Positions 37,813 to 48,703 of a DNA stretch of 64,000 bases are shown here, in pieces (within the stretch, counting starts at the first letter, position 1; the number at the start of each line of letters is the position of its first letter). Origin of the DNA: Synaphobranchus kaupii (Eukaryota > Chordata > Actinopteri > Anguilliformes > Synaphobranchidae); NCBI GenBank assembly GCA_029718625.1, contig CM056379.1, positions 56,475,487 to 56,539,486 on the forward strand. Direction: 5' to 3'. Both the position numbers and the translations under genes were made by a program. The notes under the pieces are model-generated. The model was not told the DNA's origin, searched no databases, and was given only the letters and a program-made list of their open reading frames with translations.

Positions 37813-40396
37813 TAGCACAGAAGAGTTCCAGAATGCAATTAGTGATCAAGAAATTCAAACACTTTTAGACACCTTTCTGGACACCACACATGCTCACAGT
37901 ACAGAAGGAGTTAATCTGGCGGTAAAAAATATCAATACTATCTTTGAAAAAACAGCAGAAAAATCACAACTAAAAATTAAACATAGACTGAAACCTCAAC
38001 TCAAAAAAGAGGACAATTGGTTTGACCAAGACTGTAAAAACATCCGAAAAGAACTCAGAAAATTGTCTAATCAAAAACACAGAGACCCAAATAATACAAG
38101 TATACGCCTTCTATACTGTGAAACACTGAAGCATTACAAACGTACACTCAGAAACAAAAAGACCCTATATACCCATAAGCAACTGTCAGAAATTGAGGAG
38201 TCAATAAATACAAACCAATTTTGGGAACGATGGAAAAATCTTAAAAAATCACAACATGAAGCATTGGCGATACAAGATGGAGATATCTGGACAAACTATT
38301 TTCAAACACTTTTTAAGAAAGTGGAATTAGGTCCATGCCCTGAGAAAAACCATATAAACAAAAAATTACAGGAACTTGAATTGGCAATCAAAGATAATCA
38401 AAATCCATTGGACTTCTCAATTACTGAGCAGGAACTTAAAGATAAAATTAAAACACTAAAACCTAAAAAAGCATCCGGACTGGACGGCATTTTAAATGAG
38501 ATGCTAAAATGCAAAAGCACAAAGTTTCAACTGGCCATCCTAAAATTATTCAATTTGGTTCTGAGTGTAGGTTACTTCCCTGACATCTGGAACCAAGGAC
38601 TTATAACACCAATATTCAAAAATGGAGATAAATTCGACCCAAACAATTACCGAGGCATCTGTGTGAACAGTAATCTGGGGAAGGTTCTTTGTAGTGTCAT
38701 AAACTCTAGACTTTTAACCTTCCTTATTGAGCACAATGTCTTGAGTAGAAATCAGATTGGATTTTTACTAAATCACCGCACAACCGATCATATTTACACC
38801 CTACACACCCTAATTGAGAAACATGTAACCCAAAACAAAAAACAAATATTTGCTTGCTTTATTGATTTAAAAAAAGCATTTGATTCTATTTGGCATCGAG
38901 GATTATTCTACAAAGTTATTGAAAGTGGTGTAGGGGGGTAAAACCTATGATCTCATTAAATCAATGTATACAGGGAACAAATGCGGCATAAAAATTGGCA
39001 ACAAAAGAACAAATTTCTTCTCTCAGGAACGTGGGGTGAGACAGGGCTGCAGCTTAAGCCCAACCCTATTCAATATCTATATTAATGAATTGGCAAACAT
39101 ATTAGAAAAATGTGCAGTGCCTGGTCTCACTCAACACGACTCAGAGATAAAGTGCCTGTTCTATGCAGATGACCTTGTTCTGTTGTCCCCCACTGAACAG
39201 GGGTTACAGCAAAGCCTAGATCTGCTAGAACAGTACTGCCAGACCTGGGCCCTGGCAGTAAATCTCAATAAAACTAAAATTGTGACATTCCAAAAAAGAT
39301 CCAGATCTCAGGGAACAAAACACAAATTCATGTTAGGAACAAATTATATTGAACATTCCTCAAATTATAATTATTTAGGTTTAAAAATCAGTTCTACAGG
39401 AAACTTCAATATTGCAGTGAATGAACTAAGGGAGAAAGCACGCAGGGCCTTCTACGCCATAAAACGACAAATTTCCGTAGAGATTCCAATTAGAATTTGG
39501 CTAAAAATCTTTGAAGCTATAATTGAACCAATTGCTCTTTATGGCAGTGAGGTGTGGGGTCCACTCATCAGTCAAGAATTCGGCAAATGGGACAGACATC
39601 CAATTGAAACCCTGCATGCAGAATTCTGTAAACATATCTTAAAGGTACATAGAAACACAACAAACAATGCATGCAGGGCAGAATTAGGCCAATATCCATT
39701 ACTTATAAAAATACAAAAAAGGGCAATCAAATTTTGGAAACATTTAAAACACAGTGATCCCCACTCACATCAATACAAAGCCCTGCGATACCAAGAGTTG
39801 AGCAAAGAAAACAATCCCCTCACTCAGCTGGTCCTGAGCCTTAGTTCTGCACACACACTAACACATACTAACTCCTCACTGGCTCAGGATCAGAACAAAA
39901 CTACAAATCTAATTAGAATTACCCAAATTGCAACACAACTGAAACAAAATTATATCACGTATTGGGAATCTCAAACAAAATCACAAAGTAAAATGAAATG
40001 TTATCTGACCCTAAAAAGACAGTACACTGTAGCAAACTACCTGACCACAGTTACTGACAAAAAACTGAGAACCACCTTGACGAGGTACAGACTCAGCGAG
40101 CACCGCCTAGCCATAGAAACCGGCAGACACAAAGATCATGGCTGCCAGAAGAACAAAGATTGTGTCAACAATGTAAAGACCCCAAAATTGAAACCGAAAA
40201 ACACTTCCTTATTGAATGTGCCAAATTTGACCAAATTCGTAATAAATTCTACCCCAAAATGAGCCAAAAATGTCCACAATTCGACAGCACACCAGATGCC
40301 GACAAACTACCCTTCTTATTAGGGGAAAATAAAGACTGCTGCATACTAGCAGCACAATTTGTGCTCTCTTGCCACAATCTGAGGGACAGTGAGTGA
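37811..40396 (+). pseudogene. I/Nimb-like LINE reverse transcriptase, two frameshifts
   Basis: First frame (to 38941) covers the pre-RT region and the fingers and palm: KKASGLDGILNEMLK, GLITPIFKNGDKFDPNNYRG, ACFIDLKKAFDSIWH (motif A). An extra G in a G run near 38933-38938 ends it; the same protein continues as KTYDLIKSMYTGNKCGIKI, then ERGVRQGCSLSPTLFNIYIN (motif B) and FYADDLVLLSP (39159-39191; catalytic YADD). A one-base loss near 40137 shifts the last part, WLPEEQRLCQQCKDP...HFLIECAKFD, which is the C-terminal zinc-finger-like region. With only two single-base errors, the copy is fairly young. Confidence 0.88.
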
Positions 40397-40404
40397 CCCT
40401 GTCA

Positions 40405-40580
40405 TGCACACATGCACACACATACCTGCACACACATACGAGATTGCAACATACACACATACAAACACACACGCACACACATACCTGCACACACATACGA
40501 GCATGCAACATACATACAAACTGACATGTGCACACGCACACAACATACACAGAAACACAGACACACACACACAAGACATA
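40405..40580 (+). repeat. CA-rich minisatellite beside the assembly gap
   Basis: Imperfect repeats of ACACACATACCTGCACACAC and CATACGAG/CATGCAACATACA phrases, with a period of roughly 65 bases, ending 60 bases before the run of Ns. Confidence 0.8.
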
Positions 40581-40639
40581 ACATAATTTATTGTAATTCT
40601 TGTTATAGGCAGTTCTATTATTGTTTTATTTACATAAAC

Positions 40640-41139
40640 NNNNNNNNNNNNNNNNNNNNNNNNNNNNNNNNNNNNNNNNNNNNNNNNNNNNNNNNNNNNN
40701 NNNNNNNNNNNNNNNNNNNNNNNNNNNNNNNNNNNNNNNNNNNNNNNNNNNNNNNNNNNNNNNNNNNNNNNNNNNNNNNNNNNNNNNNNNNNNNNNNNNN
40801 NNNNNNNNNNNNNNNNNNNNNNNNNNNNNNNNNNNNNNNNNNNNNNNNNNNNNNNNNNNNNNNNNNNNNNNNNNNNNNNNNNNNNNNNNNNNNNNNNNNN
40901 NNNNNNNNNNNNNNNNNNNNNNNNNNNNNNNNNNNNNNNNNNNNNNNNNNNNNNNNNNNNNNNNNNNNNNNNNNNNNNNNNNNNNNNNNNNNNNNNNNNN
41001 NNNNNNNNNNNNNNNNNNNNNNNNNNNNNNNNNNNNNNNNNNNNNNNNNNNNNNNNNNNNNNNNNNNNNNNNNNNNNNNNNNNNNNNNNNNNNNNNNNNN
41101 NNNNNNNNNNNNNNNNNNNNNNNNNNNNNNNNNNNNNNN
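40640..41139. other. Assembly gap, 500 Ns
   Basis: Exactly 500 N characters, so probably a placeholder of set length and not a measured distance. Long open frames drawn across it are artefacts. A G run (41150-41165) follows at once. Confidence 0.99.
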
Positions 41140-41539
41140 AAGCATTTGGGGGGGGGGGGGGGGGGTGAATCCTTTAATTTAATGATTGCTTCATTCAGAC
41201 GAAACATAGCCTACTATTTAGCCCCTATTAACGACTTTTTGTCTTGGTAACACAAATCATAATTGTTCATAATTATTTGATGATTGTCAAACTTTACCTT
41301 GCAACAGTGTTATACTACATATGCTGTACTTCAGTATGTGTGGTGTGATCAAATATGAAATATGTGGAATTTTACAATACAGTATGTGTATTTTAGAGGA
41401 ATTAATGTATATATTCTATACTAGGTAGTACTGTAATTTCTTTAAAATATTTCTTACATTTTTGGTTTTCATCTGAATTTATATTTGTTAGGGTAACTAT
41501 AAAAGATTGAGAGTAGCTATATACAGGGCACTGTATATA

Positions 41540-42712
41540 CAGCAGGTGACACATTAAAGGAAAGACCTGAATAAATGAGTGGAGAAACATAACGAATGCA
41601 GGTTTCTTCAGTTTCCATACTGGTGTACTGCATGATACAATTAAGCCATTAACATCCTACTCTGTGGCATGTATAAAAATGCTGAGCAGGCCCAGTTGAC
41701 CTTGATTTTTGATCAAGATGGGAAGAGGAAAAGATCTAAGTGACTTTGAAAGAGGCTTCATTATTGGTACACGGATGGCAGGAGCTTCAGTCACAAAGAC
41801 TGCTCAGCTGGCTAGTGTTTCAATAGGAACAGTGACTAAAGTGACATCTGCAAAGGAAAGACACCAGTAAGTGTGTCGGAAATTGTGGTTGAAAGTGTAC
41901 ATTCGATGACTGTGATGCTTGTGCATTAGTGCGATATGTAAGGAAACACTGAAGAGAACTTCCTCAGGTGATTGAGAATGTCAATACAGGACTATGTCAG
42001 CAAGAACAGTCTGTCGACAACTACATAGAGAAGGATATTATAGTAGGGTTTCGGTGCATAAACCCCTCATTACAAAGACAAATGCACATTTGAGATTTCA
42101 GTGGTGCAAAAACCATAGGCACTGGTCTACAGAGATGTGGAAAAAAGTGATATGGTCACATATGGTGATCCTTCACCATATTCTCGACAAGTGGGCAAGT
42201 GCATGTCTGGCGTACACCAAGAGAACGGTGCAGGCCTGAATACTTGACCCCTACAGCGGGGGGGTCCGGTGGCTCTGTAATGCTATGGGGGGCATTTTCC
42301 TGGCATGGTTTGGGTCCACTTGTCCGCTTAGAGGGAAAGGTCACTAAATCAATACAAAGTTTTTCTGAGTGATCGCCTTTATCCTATGATGAAACATTTC
42401 TATCCTGATGGGAGTGGTCTCTTCCAGGATGACAATGCCCCCATCCACAGGGCACGAGAGGTCACTGAATGGTTTACTGAGTATGAAAATGGTGTGAATC
42501 ATATGCTATGGCCTTCGCAGTCACCAGATATCAACCCAATTGAACAACTATGGGAGATTTTGGACCGACGTGTTAGACAGTGCTCTCCACCACCATCATC
42601 AAAACCCCAAATGAAGGAATATCTTTTGTAAGAATGGTGTTCATCCCTCCAGTAGAGTTCCAGAGACTTGTAGAATCTTTAATTCCTTTAATTTGTCACC
42701 CGTCTTGTATGT
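41540..42712 (+). mobile_element. Tc1-like transposon remnant 3 (family of remnant 2)
   Basis: Termini CAGCAGGTGACACATTAAAG near 41540 and TTTGTCACCCGTCTTGT near 42712. The similarity may extend outward to AGGGCAC/GTGCCCT. The body aligns along its length with 29617-30870: MGRGKDLSDFERGFIIGTRM near 41719, then several frame breaks, then a clean catalytic C-terminal part. No functional transposase. Confidence 0.88.
42386..42631 (+). pseudogene. Tc1 transposase catalytic fragment
   Basis: Reads [37 protein letters not shown] and [20 protein letters not shown]; stop after QMKEYLL where the relative at 30475-30825 continues. DD and E positions of the catalytic core are present in this piece. Confidence 0.85.
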
Positions 42713-43252
42713 ATCGTGCCCTAAATTTGTCCTTGTGGTATTGTATCATTTTAGATCGTAATATGGTCATGTTAAGTGCATTCATTGTTATGAGTTGCAC
42801 ATTAATTGGTTATTAAACTGATATTTACTCGGATATGTTTCCCTAATTTCTTCTTTCAGAACTATTTGTATTAAGAGCTAATCCATACTGGTTGTTAATT
42901 ATCCTGATCACTCTGGAATATTGCTCCATCCATTACATTGTAGATGTTTTTTCTTCAGTTAGAAGATCTTTGCCTCGGTATATTAATATTTAGGTTGCTG
43001 AAGTGTAACGTGTGAAAATTCTCGAGCCAAGCATTGATTAACGATGGTGGAGAGGTTCAGAGGTGCGAGACGGCGCAGACAGCAGTGTGGAGTAAATATT
43101 TAAATGTTTTGATTGGCATGACCTGGATCCACAATGCGACATGCATTTCAAAATGAGCCAGCTTGGACTATGTATACGCTGCTTTGCAACGTACTGTGGC
43201 TTGTAGTGCAATCGAGTATAACCTGTACATATATAACCTTCATAGTGCCTTT

Positions 43253-43504
43253 ACTGCAAAAACCTAATCTTAACAAGTATTTTAATCTTATATTGGGACT
43301 TTAGAATCTTATTTCTGTTAGTTTGTCTTATTTAGCAAAAAAGTATCTAACTATTGTGGGTCAGATTTCAAGATTTGCCAGTGGGGTAAGATAATTTCAT
43401 TTGTCAAGCAAAACATAACTTGAAGCAAGCTAATATCCCCTTTTTAGGAAAAAAAAATTATGTTTTAAGTCTCATTACAAGACTAAAACACATTTTTTGC
43501 AGTG
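43253..43504. mobile_element. ~250-bp MITE with ACTGCAAAAA ends
   Basis: Left end TTTACTGCAAAAACCTAATC and right end CATTTTTTGCAGTG are inverted partners; inside are CTTATTTCTGTTAGTTTGTC and CATTACAAGACTAAAACACA. The CACTGCAAAAA terminus is that of widespread fish hAT-type MITEs. Target duplication not clear. Flanks 42713-43252 and 43505-44150 hold nothing recognised. Confidence 0.65.
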
Positions 43505-44149
43505 TCGGTTTGGTTTTTGTGGATGTTTTAAACATGTGCATGGTCAGAAGAGACCCTGGACATTCCTGACAGACTCCCGTGTTCTTTGTTGTAGTTGGAA
43601 TAACCCCATTCGCCTATAGAACCAAGCCAGTGAGTGCAAATGGGCAATTTTGCCCACCAGTATTTTTTACCACATTAGAGCCCACCATGTTTCAATCCTA
43701 TTGCATTTGGTTTGACATTTGAATATAATTGAATTGAATCAAATAGAATTAGCGCATTCCATTTTAATTAGATGCACAAGATGTCTAAAGAACAGTGAAG
43801 CCATAAGACTTACTTCTATAGCTCTGGAAGCAAAGGTTGACTGTTTACCTGTCACCCTAATAACAAGTTTTAAAATGACCATAGTTTCTCATTGTTGAGT
43901 TTCTGAAAGAGAGCTACAACATCTGGTGATTGTAGCACTGTGTGTGAGACCTCTGCTAGTGTGAAAATTCAGTTTTCTTTTTCTGTCCTTTTGACAGTTA
44001 TTGTTTGGTGCGACAGTAATACCTCTGGCTTCATATGGAGTGTGGATTTGAGGTTTCTTCAGATCCAGCGGTGATTTCTTCGTTTTATTGTGTCCAAGTC
44101 TTTGTGGAATATTGTTGCGGGATTTGGTCAGTCACGCAAAGCTTTTGAG

Positions 44150-44660
44150 ATTGAATCATTAGTCGTTGAGTGTGAGTGGCACCGCGAGCGTGCGTTTAAG
44201 CATCCGTGTGAGTGGCACCGCGAGCGTGCGTTTAAGCATCCGTGTGAGTGAGCGTAGAGGCGGCGAATGCAAGGGAGGGTCTCTGAATACAGGGCCTGAG
44301 ATCAGTGGGCATATTGCAGAGCAACAGGCGCTCGGTGAAACCGGACTGCTGCTGCTCTCCCAGTGTGTCGGGTGCAGAGACCGGGCCTCCGATTGGCTGA
44401 GCCGCGTTAAGCAGAGGGGAGCCAGGGAATCCTGCCAGTGACACGGCCGCCGCGCACCTGCCGCTCCGTCACGTGACCGGAGACCAGGCCGATGGCGTCC
44501 GCGCGGCGTTCAGAGCCGCGGGGGGAGCTGCCTTCGTTTCCGAATGGCGGGCCCTGCTTTGTTTTGCTGTAACTGCAGGGAGGCTGAACCTGCGAGCGGG
44601 CTTGCGCCGCGGGACGCTTGATACAGGCTTGGCTTGCGGTGCGTGCAAATGGATTTTTTT
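44150..44660 (+). promoter_or_regulatory. CpG-rich island, candidate alternative promoter
   Basis: Many CpGs in otherwise AT-rich DNA (GCACCGCGAGCGTGCG, GACACGGCCGCCGCGCACCT, GGCGTCCGCGCGGCGTTCAG). It contains a perfect E-box in TCACGTGACC near 44470 and a CCAAT-box complement, CGATTGGCTG, at about 44390. A short frame from ATG at 44491 (MASARRSEPRGELPSFPNGG) reaches a possible donor CT/GTAACT near 44570. No gene is recognised; it may be an alternative promoter of the gene starting at 31.9 kb or an independent transcript. Confidence 0.45.
44170..44241 (+). repeat. 36-bp tandem duplication at the edge of the CpG island
   Basis: Two perfect copies of a 36-base unit beginning TGTGAGTGGCACCGCGAGCG (44170-44205 and 44206-44241), followed by a partial third start (TGTGAGTGAGCG). 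Confidence 0.9.
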
Positions 44661-45903
44661 TGGACAGTTCTTTTGCTGGTGACTATTTGCATTTTCCTGT
44701 GCAGCTGAGGGTCTCGTCGACGTTCTGTGCCTTTTTCGCCTCACTGCTGAGAATTAATATTGCAAGGAAGCCCTTCAGAACTGCACACTGTTATCTGTAC
44801 TCCGGCTCCCACAGCAGTCCTGTCTACTACTTCACACATTACACCCCTCAGTAGCCCTGAAAATATGGCCTCCCTGATTTCAGGTGTTTGCTCAACCACA
44901 TCTGCTAATTACATTGTCGGTACCAATCCTTCATAAATTCCTTCTTGTGCAAGTATGGTGACCATTTACATTCCCTGTGCCTCCTCTTTTTTTCTACCTG
45001 CACAATCACCTACAAGAAGTACTCAATAGATGAAATGAAATACAGCATCGGCTTCAAGCAAAAACATTTGTATTCTCTCTACTTCCTGCTCACTCATTTA
45101 TATCCAGTTCATTAAATTGGATTATCTGGTGCATTGTATGCAAGCAGATATCAAAGAATAAGCTAATTGTTACAAGCCAAATATAAGATAAATAACACTG
45201 ACTAAATGAACAATTCACTTAAGCAATGCCCCGTCATCCATTTTGTGAAATTGTAGACACGAGAGTTTGCGCTCTAATCGTATTCCAAAGCTGCCATGCA
45301 ACTCATCCGTTTGAGGAGTAGCCTCTGACAAACCAGTAGACACCAAACCATTTACTTCTCTCAGAAAAGAAGAATGGTCCTGTATTTAGCTACAGTCTAG
45401 TTTTGCCCAGAGACGGTGTGTATAGCAGTCTACGTGGAAATCCGAATTAATCTCATTGTAAAACTAGAAAGGTCGCTCGGAGAGCGCATCCCTCCGCCCA
45501 TGCTGCATGTTGATGCATGTACCGTAAAATCAGGTATACATTGATAAGCAGTTGGAATTAGTTTTGAAGATTTGTTGGGATTATTGAAGTGCTTTTACTA
45601 CTGACTCTGCAGGGGAAGCTCATACCATGGGCAGACAGAGTATGTATGGGTAAATATTTTCCATGTCAAAATGAAATGAAAACTAGTTAAATATGACAGG
45701 ACTGACAGCAGTAATCTTGCATGGTGTTTGATCCATTTGTCCTTCTTTGTAGGCTATCAGAGATCATTTAGTAGGCCTAGAGTATAATAAAATCTCAATA
45801 GAAGATACATTTTGACAATTAACTGCGAATCAGTTTGAACGGGTGCTACCAACCTGATCACGTGACCTCACATTCTGTTTCACTCCCATATCAGTCTGGT
45901 AGC

Positions 45904-47824
45904 ACCAAGGGGCCAAGACTGGGCTTTCGTTTTGAAGCTCACTTCCTGGTTGGGCTGGGAGCGGCCATTGTGCCGTTGCTCACTAGCGCCACTGCGGTTG
46001 GCTCCAGTATAGGTCTTTCCCCATGTAAGTCAATGGCAGCAATGTGGTCAAAATACTCAGTCAATAAATTTTTTACACAAATTTTTTTTATTGCAATAGG
46101 TGCCTTTCCTTCATCTAATGCCTGTGCATGTGCTGATTTTTTTAAATATTGTGTCGTCTGGACAGGGTATTAACATTTGTTCAGGACCAATCAGAGGGAC
46201 AGGTTGAGTCCTGGGATCACTGGCATAGATTGGTTCTATATGGTTCTCACTGCCCTCACTCGGAGGGGCGGGACCTATTTTTATACAGTCTATGCTTGGG
46301 ACAGGGAGACACGCTGTATTTTTGAGTGGAAGTCGATGGAGAACATTCCTTAGTAGCCTACCGTGAACAAGCTGTTGTTTTGTGGACACAGTTCGTAGCA
46401 TAATAAATTGAGTGCCTTACCCGCTCATCTTCAACATGTTTGTCATCACATTCATTTTGGTTGGAGTGAGCTATGATGTGTCTACTACGAAAAAAAATCC
46501 TGTTTCGTAAGATGAGACAGAAGGGGATGTTGCAGCTACACTACAGGCCCAGCGTCTCGGAGCAAGCAGCCAAACTATGGGTTAAGTATCTCAAATCAAT
46601 TGCTCCATACCTGTATAACCTTATCAATTTAGATATTAATTTAGCTATTCCAACCGCTCCCGTAGCCTACGCAATAGCCCCCTGTTATGTAGCTACTCCC
46701 CCTGTACTCCCCTGTCATGAACGTTACCATTGCTTAGCAATTCTGGGTTAGCTAGCTGGCAAGCTAACGATATCTCACGGTAAGTCATTTTAACATTTAG
46801 CTAGCAAGCTAATGATAGCTTATGGCAAGCCATTTTAATTTAACAGTTATCCTTGCTGTCAAGTAATCCTTGCTGGCTGGCCATATAAGTTCGCTAGCTA
46901 CCGTGATTGCCTAGCTAACGTTACTAACGTTAGCCAGCTGCTCTAGCTAGAAATCTAACCGGACATTTCTACACCTGGATCATTTTAGGTGCCAAAAATT
47001 ACAAAAATGTGCGGGGAATAGAGCCAACATGTTAGCGGTATGTTTGTACTGACTCAATACGGGGATGTTTAAAATAAAACCAATAATTTATCGGAAAAGA
47101 ATACGGAGTCTGCGTTTGTAAATGTTTGCAATGTTTGTGATTAGGTTACAGGATGCAGATGAAAGTTAATGCCAGCTACGATGTAGCTACTGTGCTTTTA
47201 GCTAGCATGTGAACCCACTAACCTTAATCCCCACTTTATCTGGAAGAGTTTTCAGAACGGGGTTTCATGCTGCGGCAAACCGTGACAGACTGCTCTGCCA
47301 CAGTCGAGTTAATTAGCGGTTAGCAATGGTGGTGATGCATTGCGTCTAGCTTGGCTACTGAGCTCAGCTGGTATGCTATCTAGCTAATCAAATTAGCTGA
47401 TGTTAGCTGAATATAAATTGAAGATAACTGAATGAACGTTAATTATGTGACGAATTCAACACATTCAATGCAAATAAATGACACAGTAAAATCGAGGATG
47501 AAAATTAAATGTTATATTATAAAACATTAGCAACTTAAGGAAGTTTACCGCGAGTTTATTTTGCAAAATGGTGGGTTTGGTCAGGTCATGGGCTTTATAT
47601 AGTTCTGTGGCTTCTCCACTCCGAACTGTCAATCATACTGTGCCCGGGCCATATCCGGTTGACCCTGCTCCAAGCCAAGGTCACTTCGGCTCCACGGAGC
47701 AGGCGCAGTTTGTACAAACGGCCGGCGAAAAAGACTTCCGAGCTTCAATTCAGTTTTTACGAGGCCGTGGAAAGGCAATGGGTGACGTCACAGTGGCTTT
47801 GTCCATATTTTTATACAGTCTATG
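45904..47824. mobile_element. ~2-kb CATAGACTGTATAAA repeat, copy B (inverted relative to A)
   Basis: Reverse-complement relative of 12122-14104 along nearly its whole length: starts ACCAAGGGGCCA, has the internal end phrase TTTTTATACAGTCTATGC at about 46277, and ends TTTTTATACAGTCTATG at 47824. It carries about 130 bases near 46310-46440 that copy A lacks. Short frames inside are not conserved as proteins between copies. The left flank (44860-45903) has no recognised feature. Confidence 0.75.
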
Positions 47825-48577
47825 GTAGCACTGATTCCCAGTTAATCACAACCGTTTAACTAATATGGGGCAGGGCTAATACGATGATTGTACCCACATG
47901 ACTAACCCACGTTTCATTGCTCAGATTGGTTGTAGGTCTATCCAATTCCGTGCAGAATAATTTTGGTCTGCAATCGTTGACATGGTCCCTTGGAAATCCA
48001 AAATGAATCGAGTTTCCAGTCAAACCCCATTAACTTTTTTCGAATTGGGCTTGGCGAAGCCAGGCTAATGTCATTATATCAAAATTTGTACATCTAATGT
48101 TCTTTTAACGATGTGAACAGAGTTCAATTGGCCATATTTAGCTAGCTAACTAACTAGCGTTTTTTACCTTTCTGTTGTGTGCGCAGGTAGTTCCCTACAG
48201 CACCAACAGACAGAAAAAAAATGGAGCCACATTGGCTACGTTAACCATGAGAATTCTGATTCACTTTAACAATACATTTTCAAGTTATTTAATACTGGTT
48301 AGGCTAACGTTACCAAGCGTAACAAGCCTACAAGGTGTGTGGCTAGCTAGCCTAGAAGCTAACGCCGTTGTAATAACGTTACTATTTTGGTCACCTTCCT
48401 AAGCCAGTACACCCAAGTTCGCTACTTCTAGCTAGCGAGGTTGCCTGACTAGCTAGCCTATTTAAGCTTATCAGTTAATTGATGATGGCTTGAATAGGCA
48501 GATAGAATGCTAGTTAGATAGGTGAAAGAACTTCTATAGCCTATCCGTTAACCGGAACTCCGCTGGTCAATCACATC

Positions 48578-48703
48578 GGGGGGTATGTCAGAAAACGGGT
48601 TTACTGGAATCTCTGAGTTTGCTAACCCTGAGATTGAATTGAATTAATCTCAGGGTTAGCAAACTCAAAATTTTCACTAAACCCGCTTTCTGGAATACTC
48701 CCC
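48578..48703. mobile_element. ~125-bp palindromic MITE
   Basis: Inverted halves: GGGGGGTATGTCAGAAAACG...GAGTTTGCTAACCCTGAGAT and the complement of the same, meeting at GAATTGAATTAAT. Its GGGGG(T/C)AT start and (A)GAAA(G)CNGG(G/A) phrase resemble the element at 63266-63442. Confidence 0.7.

Larger units (their letters stand above)
37810..40600 (+). mobile_element. I/Nimb-like LINE, 5'-truncated
   Basis: Body begins without an endonuclease, contains a complete RT, a C-terminal CxxC...H...C finger region and a stop at 40394-40396. It is followed by a CA-rich tail of imperfect ~65-bp tandem units (CACACATACCTGCACACACA, 40405-40580) running to the scaffold gap. The RT resembles the I/Nimb group of fish LINEs as I remember it. 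L2 and RTE are excluded by the motif set, but the exact clade is not certain. Confidence 0.8.

Noticed and set aside
40389..40586. Cysteine/valine-rich or histidine/threonine-rich small proteins
   Set aside because: Frames on both strands arise from the CA/TG minisatellite.
40412..41250. Long open frames of 171-256 codons on both strands
   Set aside because: They consist almost wholly of the 500 unknown bases of the scaffold gap; no protein is encoded.
44649..44705. Signal-peptide microgene MDFFWTVLLLVTICIFLCS
   Set aside because: The frame ends at a TGA right after the hydrophobic run with no convincing donor, and the DNA there looks as much like a splice acceptor tract (TTTTCCTGTGCAG). 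Kept only as part of the CpG-island finding.
45835..46173. A conserved 112-residue protein, since similar frames occur at 13835-14116
   Set aside because: The similarity is that of the DNA repeat itself (copies A and B); the frames lack motifs and are overlapped by frames on the other strand.
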